Source: CAWBXL01 sp963837365 (GTDB lineage Bacteria > Acidobacteriota > Terriglobia > Terriglobales > Acidobacteriaceae). From it: a stretch of DNA of 64,000 nucleotides. The notes beneath the pieces are model-generated. The model saw nothing but the letters and a program-made list of their open reading frames with translations, did not search any database and was not told the DNA's origin. Positions 35,134 through 43,537 of the stretch are shown piece after piece (within the stretch, counting starts at the first letter, position 1; every line of letters begins with the position of its first letter). The stretch lies in contig CAWIMW010000002.1 in the NCBI GenBank assembly GCA_963837365.1, positions 992,001 through 1,056,000 on the forward strand. The letters run 5' to 3'. A program made the translations under genes and the position numbers.

Positions 35134-35878
35134 CGTCTTCCTCGATTACGCCTTCGTCGCGTTTGGACTCATCCAGGAGGCGCAGGCCTTCCATCAGGAG
35201 GCCCTGGGTGTTAAGGGTTGTGCTTTGCTGGCTGGTTTTGCCATCGAAGTTGAGTTCGAAGTTGCCGCCCACCCAGCGTAATACTTTAAACACAGCGGCA
35301 TCTCCGGTCACGCCGCCATAGTCGGCGTGGGTGACCTGGCCCTCGCTGAAGAACATCTCGCAACGGTCGCCCTCGTTGGTCAAAGTCAGCTGGCAACTTT
35401 TGCGACCCATCTCCAGCGATTGCACCAGGTCAATCACATTCATTTGTGCAAGGTTGCCGCGCAGTACTCCGTCGGAGGGGGTGGTCTTGGCCATCTTTTC
35501 CAGTGCGATCCGGTCGATCACACGCTTGATGCGGCGGATGGCGTCTTTCAGGAAGAAGGGTTTCTCGACAAAGTCATCTGCCAGGTGTTCCTGTTGCGAA
35601 AGTTTCTCTGAAATCTCGGATTTTGTCGCCAGCAGGATCACTGCGGTAGTTTGGGTCGTGGGGCGGCTGCGCAGCTTGTCCACCAGCTGGCGTCCATCCA
35701 TGCCGGGCATGTGGTAGTCGCTGACCAGCAGATCCGGAGGATCATCCACCGCCTTTAGCAGGGCGTCGGCGCCATCGGTGGCGGTTGTAACCTGGGCCAG
35801 GGGTATCAGCGCCTCGCGCAGGATCCCCATGACCATGGGGTTGTCATCCACCAACAGGATTTTTACATTGCTCGCCAT
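35114..35878 (-). CDS. Response regulator with DUF4388 output domain
   Basis: 254 residues. Receiver domain 1-125 with the acidic pair DD at 11-12, phospho-acceptor Asp in LLVSDYHMPGMDG (about 54), LLATKSE and the Lys in VEKPFF. The C-terminal DUF4388 (PATAN-like) domain runs about 140-240: LRGNLAQMNVIDLVQSLEMG, FSEGQVTHADYG, and GNFELNFDGK. Such regulators occur with type IV pili, gliding and chemosensory systems. It is placed inside the molybdenum cofactor gene set, six bases after moaC. Confidence 0.88.
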   Translation of the reverse strand: MASNVKILLVDDNPMVMGILREALIPLAQVTTATDGADALLKAVDDPPDLLVSDYHMPGMDGRQLVDKLRSRPTTQTTAVILLATKSEISEKLSQQEHLADDFVEKPFFLKDAIRRIKRVIDRIALEKMAKTTPSDGVLRGNLAQMNVIDLVQSLEMGRKSCQLTLTNEGDRCEMFFSEGQVTHADYGGVTGDAAVFKVLRWVGGNFELNFDGKTSQQSTTLNTQGLLMEGLRLLDESKRDEGVIEEDDVLLDT

Positions 35879-35884
35879 TCGGGA

Positions 35885-36361
35885 CTAAGGTTTCTTTCTT
35901 CGGCGGTAGTCGCCGCTTTTTCCCCCTGTTTTACTCTCTAGCACAACTTCGCGGATTTCAATGCCTTTATCCAGGGCCTTACACATATCGTACACGGTCA
36001 GGGCGGCTACGCTGACGGCGACAAGGGCTTCCATCTCCACCCCCGTGGCAGCGGTCGTAGTTACTTGTGAGGTAATAGAGACGCCATTCTCGCACAGCCG
36101 CAAACCTACATCAACGTGAGACAGCGGTAAGGGATGACACATGGGGATTAGATCGGCAGTTTTCTTGGCGGCCATCATACCTGCCAGGCGGGCGACCTCC
36201 AACGGGTCGCCTTTAGGGTTCTTGGGCAGGGCTTTTAAGACCGCCGGCTTTAAGGCCACAAACGCGCTGGCTTGGGCCTGGCGTTTGGTGCTGGATTTGG
36301 CGGATACATCTACCATCCTGGCCCGGCCGGCGCGGTCATAGTGAGAAAGGCGCTTTACCAT
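35885..36361 (-). CDS. moaC: Cyclic pyranopterin monophosphate synthase MoaC
   Basis: 158 residues from MVKRLSHYDRAGRARMVDVS; the frame extends further but overlaps moeA. Family motifs MVDVSAKSSTKRQAQ, KKTADLIPMCHPLPLSHVDV, TGVEMEALVAVSVAALTVYD MCKA and the catalytic Lys region KGIEIREVVLESKTGGKSGD are present. It acts with MoaA to make cyclic pyranopterin from GTP; moaA is not in the window. Starts 11 bases after moeA stops. Confidence 0.95.
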   Translation of the reverse strand: MVKRLSHYDRAGRARMVDVSAKSSTKRQAQASAFVALKPAVLKALPKNPKGDPLEVARLAGMMAAKKTADLIPMCHPLPLSHVDVGLRLCENGVSITSQVTTTAATGVEMEALVAVSVAALTVYDMCKALDKGIEIREVVLESKTGGKSGDYRRRKKP

Positions 36362-36372
36362 GAAAACTAATC

Positions 36373-37605
36373 TTACCTGAGAAGAATGGGCACCCACTCT
36401 CCCGCGGGAATTTTGTCGCGATCCGGCGGCACCACGACATAGCAATTGGCCCGCGCGGTTGCGGCAATATCCCCGGAACCTTGCCACGGGGCAAGCTCGA
36501 CTTGGGTATGCTCGAATTCTCCCGAGAGAATGCCAGGGAGAAATCGCTTCAGGCCTGGTTTGGTTTTGATTTCAGACTTCAGCCGGGCTTGCAGGAATAC
36601 GAGCTTTTGCGCGGTGGCGCCTGCCAGCGCATCCAGAAGCGGGCGCACAAAGAGTTCGAAGGTCACCATGGTTGAAACTGGATTTCCCGGAAGACCGAAG
36701 AAATATTTGTCGTTGACACGTCCGAATACGATTGGTTTTCCCGGCTGAATCTTGGCTCCGGTGAAGAAAAATTCTGCTCCCAGTTCCGCCAGCGCTTGCT
36801 CAACCAGATCATATTTGCCCATGGAAACGCCGCCCGCCATCAGCAACAGGTCTGCTTCCAACCCGTCGTTGATCAGTTCACGAAGGCGCTCGGGCTGGTC
36901 GGGCGCGATGGGGAGTAATACCGGTTCCCCACCGGCGGCTTGAATTTGCGCTGCCAGGGAATAACTGTTGGAATTTCGTATTTGTGTCGGGCCGGGGCGG
37001 ACGTCTATGTCCACAATCTCATCGCCAGTGGACAGCACGGCGACCCTGGGTTTTGTGTATGCCAGCACCTGGGACTTGCCGACCGAAGCCGCTACCGCAA
37101 TCGCGGCGTGGTCGAACCGCATGCCGGCATTAAGCAGGCGTTCACCGCGCTTGGCCTCCGCGCCAACAGGAACTATGTTGCTTCCGGCGGATATGCCCTG
37201 ATGAATCTGGACCGAATCACCCTGGAGCGATGTGTACTCGACCATGACCACCGCATCGGCCCCTGAAGGTGCTGGAGCGCCGGTCATGATCGCGGCCGCC
37301 TGGCCGGAAACGAGAGTGGGAATAGATTCCGGCTTGGCGCCGGCCCGGATCTCGCCGACGATTTTCAGGGTGGCAGGAATCTCAGCCAGGTCGGACGCGA
37401 GGACGGCGTATCCATCGCGCGCGGCCCGGCGGAAAGGCGGAAAATTGCGGTCGGCGGTCACCGGTTCGGCCAGTACGCGTCCATAGCTATCGAGTAATTC
37501 CACGGACTCTTTGGCGGCTGGAGCCAGTTGTGCGGCGTGCGCTTCCACCATATGACGCGCCTCTTCAAAGCTGAGTGTGGCCGAAGGTCCCGGCTGCGCT
37601 GGCAT
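36373..37605 (-). CDS. moeA: Molybdopterin molybdenumtransferase MoeA
   Basis: 410 residues, normal for MoeA. N-terminal domains hold FPPFRRAARDGYAV (substrate-binding region), GQAAAIMTGAPAPSGADAVV MVEY and the MPT-binding core with STGDEIV, IRNSNSYSLAAQIQAAGGEP and MAGGVSMGKYD; GLPGNPVSTMVTFELFVRPL is near the C-terminus, followed by a C-terminal beta barrel. It inserts molybdate into adenylated molybdopterin. First gene of the moeA-moaC-regulator-mogA run. Confidence 0.95.
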   Translation of the reverse strand: MPAQPGPSATLSFEEARHMVEAHAAQLAPAAKESVELLDSYGRVLAEPVTADRNFPPFRRAARDGYAVLASDLAEIPATLKIVGEIRAGAKPESIPTLVSGQAAAIMTGAPAPSGADAVVMVEYTSLQGDSVQIHQGISAGSNIVPVGAEAKRGERLLNAGMRFDHAAIAVAASVGKSQVLAYTKPRVAVLSTGDEIVDIDVRPGPTQIRNSNSYSLAAQIQAAGGEPVLLPIAPDQPERLRELINDGLEADLLLMAGGVSMGKYDLVEQALAELGAEFFFTGAKIQPGKPIVFGRVNDKYFFGLPGNPVSTMVTFELFVRPLLDALAGATAQKLVFLQARLKSEIKTKPGLKRFLPGILSGEFEHTQVELAPWQGSGDIAATARANCYVVVPPDRDKIPAGEWVPILLR

Positions 37606-37647
37606 GCCTGAGATGATACGGGGCGGGAGCAGGAAAATCTAACGGCG

Positions 37648-38799
37648 CTAAGCGTGAAAGTCCGCTAGTGATTGCTTCAAACTCTGCGCATCGCTCGCGT
37701 AGACCAAGGCGGTCTGCATGTCTACCGTGCCGCTGCGCACCAACTTTTCGATCTCGGCATCGAAGTGCTGCATACCTGCTGCGGACCCGGCCTTGATGAT
37801 CTCAAGCAGGTTATGGCCGGTTTCATCCTCACATTCCACAGCTCCAGCGGTGCGCGGAGTGAGCTTGAAGATTTCGATGGCGGCGATACGGCCATGCCCG
37901 TCCCTGCGCGGCAGCAGACGCTGGCAAATGACGTGGCTTAAACTCCTGGCCAGGCGGGCGCGAACCGATTTCTGCTCTTCGCTGGAAAACCAGGAAGCAA
38001 GCCGGTCTATGGTTTTTGCGGCGTTCACTGCATTGACTGTCGAGAGAACCATGTGCCCGGTTTCGGCGGCTTCAATCACCCGTTCCGTGGTTTCGCGGTC
38101 TCGCAGTTCCCCGACCAGAATCACTTTCGGCGCCTGCCGCATGGCGGAACGCATGGCGATGGCGAAACTGGGCGCATCGATGTGCAACTCCCGCTGATGC
38201 ACGGTTGCGCGTTTGTGCCTGTGCAGGAACTCGATGGGGTCTTCAATTGTGATGATGTGGCAGACTTGCTCCTCGTTAATGCAATCCAGCAAGGTGGCCA
38301 GAGTGGAGGACTTTCCGGAGCCACGCGGACCTGCAACCAGCACGATCCCTTTGCTCAAATGGGCGATTTTCTTGAGTTGCGGAGGAAGAGTCAGTGTGGC
38401 GAAGCCTGGAATGGTTGTGGGAATTACCCGCATGACCACAGCGCAGCTGCCACGTTGAATGAAAACATTGACGCGAAAGCGGGCCACACCCGGCAAGCCG
38501 TAGGAAATATCGCATGACCCCTGCTCGCGCAGGATATTGATGGCTTGTTTATTGTTTCCGATCAAATCGGACGCGATGCGGCGGGTATCGTCCGGAGTTA
38601 AGGACTCAAGCCCCGGGGCTTGCACCGGGATGAGTTGCCCATGAATTTCAATCTGCGGCGGTCGCCCCGGAGAGAAAATAAAATCGCTGATCTGATCGTT
38701 GGCACGGAGCATTGCCGCCAGCAGATCATGGGTAGCGGATTTCCCGGAGGTCGGGACGTCAATCGAGACCGAAAGAGGCGCAATGCCGGGTGTGGCCAT
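37648..38799 (-). CDS. PilT-like pilus retraction-type ATPase, divergent
   Basis: 383 residues. Secretion/PilT ATPase core: Walker A VAGPRGSGKSSTLATLL (usual form GPTGSGKST), Asp box IITIEDPIEFLHRHKRATVH followed by QRE, Walker B VILVGELRDRETT. The His box reads HMVLSTVNAVNAAKTIDRL where PilT has FGTLHTNSA, so the conserved His is Asn. N-terminal PAS-like domain about 20-110. It may power pilus retraction or be a modified regulatory paralogue. Two-base-spaced pil genes are not present nearby. Confidence 0.86.
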   Translation of the reverse strand: MATPGIAPLSVSIDVPTSGKSATHDLLAAMLRANDQISDFIFSPGRPPQIEIHGQLIPVQAPGLESLTPDDTRRIASDLIGNNKQAINILREQGSCDISYGLPGVARFRVNVFIQRGSCAVVMRVIPTTIPGFATLTLPPQLKKIAHLSKGIVLVAGPRGSGKSSTLATLLDCINEEQVCHIITIEDPIEFLHRHKRATVHQRELHIDAPSFAIAMRSAMRQAPKVILVGELRDRETTERVIEAAETGHMVLSTVNAVNAAKTIDRLASWFSSEEQKSVRARLARSLSHVICQRLLPRRDGHGRIAAIEIFKLTPRTAGAVECEDETGHNLLEIIKAGSAAGMQHFDAEIEKLVRSGTVDMQTALVYASDAQSLKQSLADFHA

Positions 38800-38940
38800 A
38801 CCATTCCAGAATTCGCGGCGCGTGGGGGGAGTAATTCAAAGATGCGGAACGTGCCAACATAAATTTAGCGAAACCGGGAGTGGGCTACTAGGAAGAAACT
38901 TCAAGTGCATACACCTTCGTAATGTGCGATCGGGAAGGCA

Positions 38941-38967
38941 CAAAAACGGGCGGCTCGAAGCCGCCCG
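38941..38967 (-). terminator. Terminator after the TPR gene
   Basis: Nine-base perfect stem CGGGCGGCT / AGCCGCCCG with a three-base loop, followed on the minus strand by TTTTTG. It lies 22 bases past the TPR gene stop. Confidence 0.88.
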
Positions 38968-38988
38968 GATTAAAGTTGCATGTGAGTC

Positions 38989-40182
38989 TTATTTCTTGGC
39001 TGCGCTTTTCTTTTTCCCGAAAGTGGTCTCCACCGCTGCTCCCATACTGGCAAGTAGCTGCTTCGCAGGGTCGGCATAGGGGCCGGTAGGCTCAAGCTCC
39101 AGATATTTGTTCAAGGCCTCAGCGGTACCTGCGGGAGCGATCATCTTGTTGTCCTTGACGGTGGCCTTTCCCATCAGGTTGACGCCCTTCCAGTAATAAG
39201 CCGCGGCTTTGGTCGGATCGGCAACGATGGCTTTATCGAAGGCGGCAATGGCTTCATCCACGTGGCCCCCGTTGGTCATAATGGCGCCAAGATTGAAGTA
39301 GTACATTCCACTGTTGGTGGGATCTACCGCGGCGGCTTGGTTGTAAGCAGCCACGGCGCCATCCGCTTTACCTGCGCGGCCATAGGCGTTGCCCAGGCCG
39401 TTGTAGTACGCGGCCAGGTTTTTGTTGGACTCAGCTTGCTTGGCAGCGTCGGGCTTTTTGTCTGTTGCCGTCTTCGCCGCTTCAATTTCGTCGGTTTTAA
39501 GCTTCACCGCTTTTTGGAAGTCGGCGACTGCGGACTCCAGGCGCTTGTTCTTTTCCGCGGTATCGGTCTGTTTCAGCGCGGACTGAGAGTATGCATCCCC
39601 GAGCCGGTACCAGAGGACGTCCCGGGTGGCATCCAGGTCTGTGGCTTGGGATAACAGCGCGATGGCGGTGTCGTAATCTCCCGCTTTGGAAGCATCGCTC
39701 GCAGCATTCAGTTTTTCATTGAGAGCTTTGACTATGTCCCCTTCCTTGGCGGCCGCGGCCTCCTTTTCCTTCATCTGAGATTGTGCTTGTTTGGCTTGCT
39801 CAGCGCTCATCCCCTGCTGCTGTAGTGCTTCCGTCTGTCGCTTCTTCACATCGAAATCAACAGGTTTGATTGTCAATCATGGCAACCCAGCACTTATCGT
39901 TGACATGATCACTTCTTTGCCATCGGAACCGATCAGAATGACCGTTATACTTGTGATTCGGCGCGACTCCAATGGACATATATTCGCCCTTCTTATTGGT
40001 TTTCAGTTTCCAATTTTGGCCGGTGTCTTGGTTGACATACCGTACCGTTGCGCCCACCAGCGGCTTCCCTCGGCGTCTTTGCAGACCCCGTAAACTTTGG
40101 CGAAGTTCTGAGCGATGGCTGAAGAAGACCACAGTGCGATCATGGCTACGGCCACCAGCGCAAGCATCCAACGTTGTTTCAT
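38989..40182 (-). pseudogene. Carboxypeptidase-regulatory/TPR periplasmic protein, broken by two indels and a stop
   Basis: ATG at 40182 with AGGAGG six bases upstream. Signal peptide MKQRWMLALVAVAMIALWSS. The frame is right to KDAEG, then needs one inserted base near 40066-40071 to read KPLVGATVRYVNQDTGQNWK, one base removed at 39942-39943 to read VILIGSDGKEVIMSTISAGLP, then hits TGA at 39877-39879 before reading TIKPVDFDVKKRQTEAL and TPR-like helices (YNGLGNAYGRAGKADGAVAA) to 38989. The indels cancel, so both ends share one frame; 397 codons in total. Layout (small beta domain, then five or so TPRs) is common in Acidobacteria. Either a decaying gene or a stretch of poor sequence. The part from 39876 on is open as a 295-residue frame from a TTG. 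Confidence 0.75.
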
Positions 40183-40258
40183 CTCTTGCCTCCTAATTCC
40201 GTCTTCCTTAGGTGCGATTCCGACCAAACTCTGCGATCGGTCAATACCAAAACGACTC

Positions 40259-40954
40259 CTAAACTTTTTCCGTGACCTGCGCGTATGGGATGGGGTCTTC
40301 GGCCCCTGCATCCTGAAACGCACGCAGGCGTAAGACACAGCTATCGCATACTCCACAGGCACGATCCTCGCGGCTATAGCACGACCACGTTAAATGGAAG
40401 GGAGCGCCCAGTTCAAGGCCGCGGCGGACGATCTCAGATTTCCGCATGGCGATGAGCGGAGTCACAATTTCGATCCCGCCTTGCTTGGTGCCCGTATCAA
40501 TGACCAGGTTAAATGCCTGGTAGTATGCCGGGCGGCAATCAGGATATCCCGAACTGTCCTGTTCAACTGCGCCAATGTAAATTTTTTTCGCACCAATGAC
40601 TTCGGCCCAGCTCACCGCTACGGCGAGAAAGTGTGCATTGCGAAAGGGTACGTAGGTGACAGGAATATCTTGGCCGATTGCGCGTGATTCCGGCACGGCA
40701 ATTTTTGTGTCCGTCAAAGCCGAACCGCCAATGACTCGCAAGGCGTCGGTTTTCACCATGAGTCGACTTTCGATTCGCAACGCATCGCAGATACTGACGA
40801 AGGCCCTGCGCTCGCGATCTTCTGTACGCTGGCCATAGCCGATGTGCAGGGCGGCAGCATCGTAGTCTCGCACCGCCATCGCCGCGCACACGGAGGAATC
40901 CATCCCCCCGCTTAGCAGGACAACCGCACGCGCCTTCCCTAAGTTAGATGCCAT
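40259..40954 (-). CDS. queC: 7-cyano-7-deazaguanine (preQ0) synthase QueC
   Basis: 231 residues. PP-loop VVLLSGGMDSSVCAAMA near the N-terminus, LHIGYGQRTEDRERRAF, and the C-terminal zinc-site CYSREDRACGVCDSCVLRLRAF. It converts 7-carboxy-7-deazaguanine to preQ0 with ATP and ammonia. Last of queD-queE-queC, six bases after queE. Confidence 0.95.
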   Translation of the reverse strand: MASNLGKARAVVLLSGGMDSSVCAAMAVRDYDAAALHIGYGQRTEDRERRAFVSICDALRIESRLMVKTDALRVIGGSALTDTKIAVPESRAIGQDIPVTYVPFRNAHFLAVAVSWAEVIGAKKIYIGAVEQDSSGYPDCRPAYYQAFNLVIDTGTKQGGIEIVTPLIAMRKSEIVRRGLELGAPFHLTWSCYSREDRACGVCDSCVLRLRAFQDAGAEDPIPYAQVTEKV

Positions 40955-40960
40955 TCCAAC

Positions 40961-41644
40961 TCATACCCCTTTCATCGCCGGATCCCATACAAACTTATGG
41001 ATTTGCAGCCCCAGCCGGGCTGGAGCGTTGTCCTCCAGCATCCATTCTGCAAGTTCCCGCGGATCGAGCAGGCAATGGGAGGTGTCCGAACTGCCGCTGG
41101 CCTCCTTTTTGAAAGCCGGAGAGAACAGCACCGCCTTGACCCGCCGGGCAAGATCGTGGTGCAGCGTGAAATCGCGGGCGAACTCATAGTCGGTGCGACT
41201 GCTAAGTACGAACTTGATTTCGTCATGGTGAGACAGCGTTGCCAGGTTCTCGATGCGGAATGTGTTTCCTTCTCCCGAATCCGGGCACTTTATATCCACA
41301 ATCTTGATTACCTTGTTCGGAACTTGTTCCAGGGGGCGCTCACCGCTGGTTTCGAGCAGGGCTATGTAACCTGCATCCAGAAGTCGTTGCATCAATGGAA
41401 CGACCTCGCGCTCCTGCAACATGGGCTCGCCGCCGGTGATCTCAACCAGTCCACCATCCGGGTTGAGCCGCTCGACTTCGAGAAAAACTTCTTCCTGCGA
41501 CATGTTTTTACCGCCGTAGAAAGCGTACTCACTGTCGCACCAGGTGCAGCGTAGATTGCAGCCAGTCAATCGTACAAATACACAGGGCAATCCGGCATGG
41601 GTGGATTCGCCCTGGAGCGATTTGTAGATTTCCGTGATCTGCAT
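40961..41644 (-). CDS. queE: 7-carboxy-7-deazaguanine synthase QueE
   Basis: 227 residues. Radical-SAM cluster motif in LTGCNLRCTWCDSEYAF (Cx3Cx2C, residues about 28-36), SAM-binding EITGGEPMLQ, and the N-terminal QITEIYKSLQGESTHAGLPC. Converts 6-carboxytetrahydropterin to carboxydeazaguanine. A clean start at the ATG at 41644. Sits between queD and queC. Confidence 0.95.
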   Translation of the reverse strand: MQITEIYKSLQGESTHAGLPCVFVRLTGCNLRCTWCDSEYAFYGGKNMSQEEVFLEVERLNPDGGLVEITGGEPMLQEREVVPLMQRLLDAGYIALLETSGERPLEQVPNKVIKIVDIKCPDSGEGNTFRIENLATLSHHDEIKFVLSSRTDYEFARDFTLHHDLARRVKAVLFSPAFKKEASGSSDTSHCLLDPRELAEWMLEDNAPARLGLQIHKFVWDPAMKGV

Positions 41645-41688
41645 GGAAGAAGCTTTCAGTTGTCAGCTTGTAGCTATCAGCCTAGGCA

Positions 41689-42069
41689 TTATGGCTCCGA
41701 GTATTTTGCGGTGGTGACATCGGTTTCATACACCGTTACATCTTTAATCCGCACGCGGCCACTGGTCACCTGCTGTAGCCGGGCGTTCGATTCATCGTAA
41801 AAATACTTGGCCAAATTCTCTGCTGAGGGATTCAGCACTGTAAACGGCTCCAGATCATTGATCATCTGGTGGTCCAGGCGATCGATGACGTGCTTCATCA
41901 CTTCCTTCAGATCTTTGAAGTCGAGCAGCAGGCCGGCTTTGTCTAACTCATGACCAGCCAGCGTGATCCGCACTTTGTAATTATGACCGTGCGGGTTCTC
42001 GCACTTGCCTTTGTAATTGCGCAGGTAGTGACCTGCGGCGAACGAATCTTCGACAGTGACTTCGAACAT
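41689..42069 (-). CDS. queD: 6-carboxy-5,6,7,8-tetrahydropterin synthase QueD
   Basis: 126 residues. Zinc-site histidines in FAAGHYLRNYKGKCENPHGHNY, catalytic Cys in the same stretch, and LDHQMINDL plus NPSAENLAKYFYDE, as expected for QueD of the PTPS family. First of the queD-queE-queC genes, which lead from dihydroneopterin triphosphate to preQ0, the precursor of queuosine in tRNA. I looked for a preQ1 riboswitch upstream and saw none. Confidence 0.95.
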   Translation of the reverse strand: MFEVTVEDSFAAGHYLRNYKGKCENPHGHNYKVRITLAGHELDKAGLLLDFKDLKEVMKHVIDRLDHQMINDLEPFTVLNPSAENLAKYFYDESNARLQQVTSGRVRIKDVTVYETDVTTAKYSEP

Positions 42070-42150
42070 GAGCCCTCAGGCCCCGGCCAGGTGGGACGGG
42101 ACAAGCGTCCAACCTCTTATTTTAACGCGGAAATGAGGAATACCGAGAGC

Positions 42151-42284
42151 TTCTCTGCCCTCTCTGTGATCTCTGCGGCTTTTCTTTGCGCACTCTGCGC
42201 GGTTTGGGCCTTGCTTGGCTGCGGCAAAATCCAAAAACTAGCGCAGAGGGTACCGAGGACACAAAGACGTCACAGAAAAAAATA
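42151..42284. repeat. Intergenic CTCTGTGATCTCTGCGG-type inverted repeat
   Basis: Left part has CTCTGTGATCTCTGCGG and CTTTGCGCACTCTGCGCGG; right part (42240-42284) reads GCGCAGAGGGTACCGAGGAC then ACAAAGACGTCACAG, broadly complementary. The block reaches almost to the stop of the next gene. Repeats of this wording occur in several bacterial phyla. Confidence 0.5.
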
Positions 42285-42287
42285 TTT

Positions 42288-43448
42288 CTAGCTCCGGGCG
42301 GATGGAGCAGCCTGAGTCTTGCTCCAGGCTTCGGCGGCCTGTACCCGGCGGGAGATCGCAGGATGGGAGTGGAACAACCACTCTACCAGCCAGGATGGCG
42401 TACGCTCCGCCAGATTTTGGCTGGCCAGCTTATTCATGGAGGAAATGAATGGAGTTACGGTCGAGATGGAACGGAAGGCGTAGCGATCGGCCTGGCGCTC
42501 GTTGAAGCGTGAATAGGCATTCAGCGCCGGCATCAGGAGCAGAGACAGCACCGTTCCCACCAGCACCAACAGTGGCATGTTGGCGAAATCAGCCAATGAC
42601 TCAAACATGTGCAAGCGGTCTACGGCGAAGTGCAGCACGAGATTCGCCGCCCAGAATCCCGCCAGCGTCACCAAGGCTTGCACGCCGATGCTTTTCAAAA
42701 TGTGGCGGTGTACATGGTGCCCCAACTCGTGGGCGAGCACCGCTTCGATCTCTTCGGCGGAATAGTGATCCAGCAGCGTATCGGCCAGGATGATGCGGCG
42801 GGTGCGCCCAAGTCCAGTTAGCGCGGCGTTGGCTTTGTTGCTCTTTTCCGACAAGTGCCATTTGTAAACGCCACGTATACGAGTTCCTGCGTGCTCGCTG
42901 AGGCGCACCAGCCGGGCCTTCAAGTCGTCGTTTTGCAGTGGTTCAAATTTGTAGAAGATGGGGAACAGTACCACCGGGGCAACCTGCGCCATGAGTACAA
43001 ACAAGCCAAGGAAAACCACCCAGGCGTATAGCCACCAGTGCTGGGCGAACTCGCGAAGAATGGAATACAAGACGACCGCCACGATTGCGGCCAGGGTTAC
43101 GCTGACCAAAAGCCCTTTGAACTGGTCCCACAACCATCCGGGCAATTTTTGGTTGGAAAGATGGTAGCTGCGCTCGAGGCGGTATCCGTAATATTCCAGC
43201 CCGATGCCGAGCACCTTGGTGAGAAGCATCAGCATGACTACATAAAAGATCAACGCCACGGTGTAATACCGCCGGCCCAGGCTAAGGGAGAGATCGCGGA
43301 GGCTTCCAGTCCAGCCCGTCAGCAACAGCAGGATGAGCAGACCGAAGCCGATAGCAAAATCAGCAAACCCCAGCCAGCGCCGTATGCGGTTATAGCGCCG
43401 CGCCTCCGGAGAGTCGGGTGGGGCCGTGATGGGGTTGGCAGCAGTCAT
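42288..43448 (-). CDS. M48-family CAAX-type prenyl protease (Ste24-like)
   Basis: 386 residues with six to seven membrane helices. Zinc site HELGHHVHRHILKSIGVQA at about 240-258, third ligand in NERQADRYAFR at about 320, and the C-terminal SHPAISRRVQAAEAW. The N-terminal M48_N part (RSYHLSNQKLPGWLWDQFKG) is typical of Ste24 relatives. Eukaryotic members process prenylated proteins; the bacterial role is likely membrane-protein quality control. Confidence 0.92.
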   Translation of the reverse strand: MTAANPITAPPDSPEARRYNRIRRWLGFADFAIGFGLLILLLLTGWTGSLRDLSLSLGRRYYTVALIFYVVMLMLLTKVLGIGLEYYGYRLERSYHLSNQKLPGWLWDQFKGLLVSVTLAAIVAVVLYSILREFAQHWWLYAWVVFLGLFVLMAQVAPVVLFPIFYKFEPLQNDDLKARLVRLSEHAGTRIRGVYKWHLSEKSNKANAALTGLGRTRRIILADTLLDHYSAEEIEAVLAHELGHHVHRHILKSIGVQALVTLAGFWAANLVLHFAVDRLHMFESLADFANMPLLVLVGTVLSLLLMPALNAYSRFNERQADRYAFRSISTVTPFISSMNKLASQNLAERTPSWLVEWLFHSHPAISRRVQAAEAWSKTQAAPSARS

Positions 43449-43537
43449 GAATCCATTAAATCCTAGTCCTCAGGGCCAAGAGTCGCCAGTGACAACGGTG
43501 CAGTTACGCAATGTCCGGCCGGGGCACGGCGGCTTGT

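Noticed and set aside
42070..42130. Possible preQ1 riboswitch before queD
   Set aside because: An AGAGGTT-like sequence is seen but the rest of the motif is missing.
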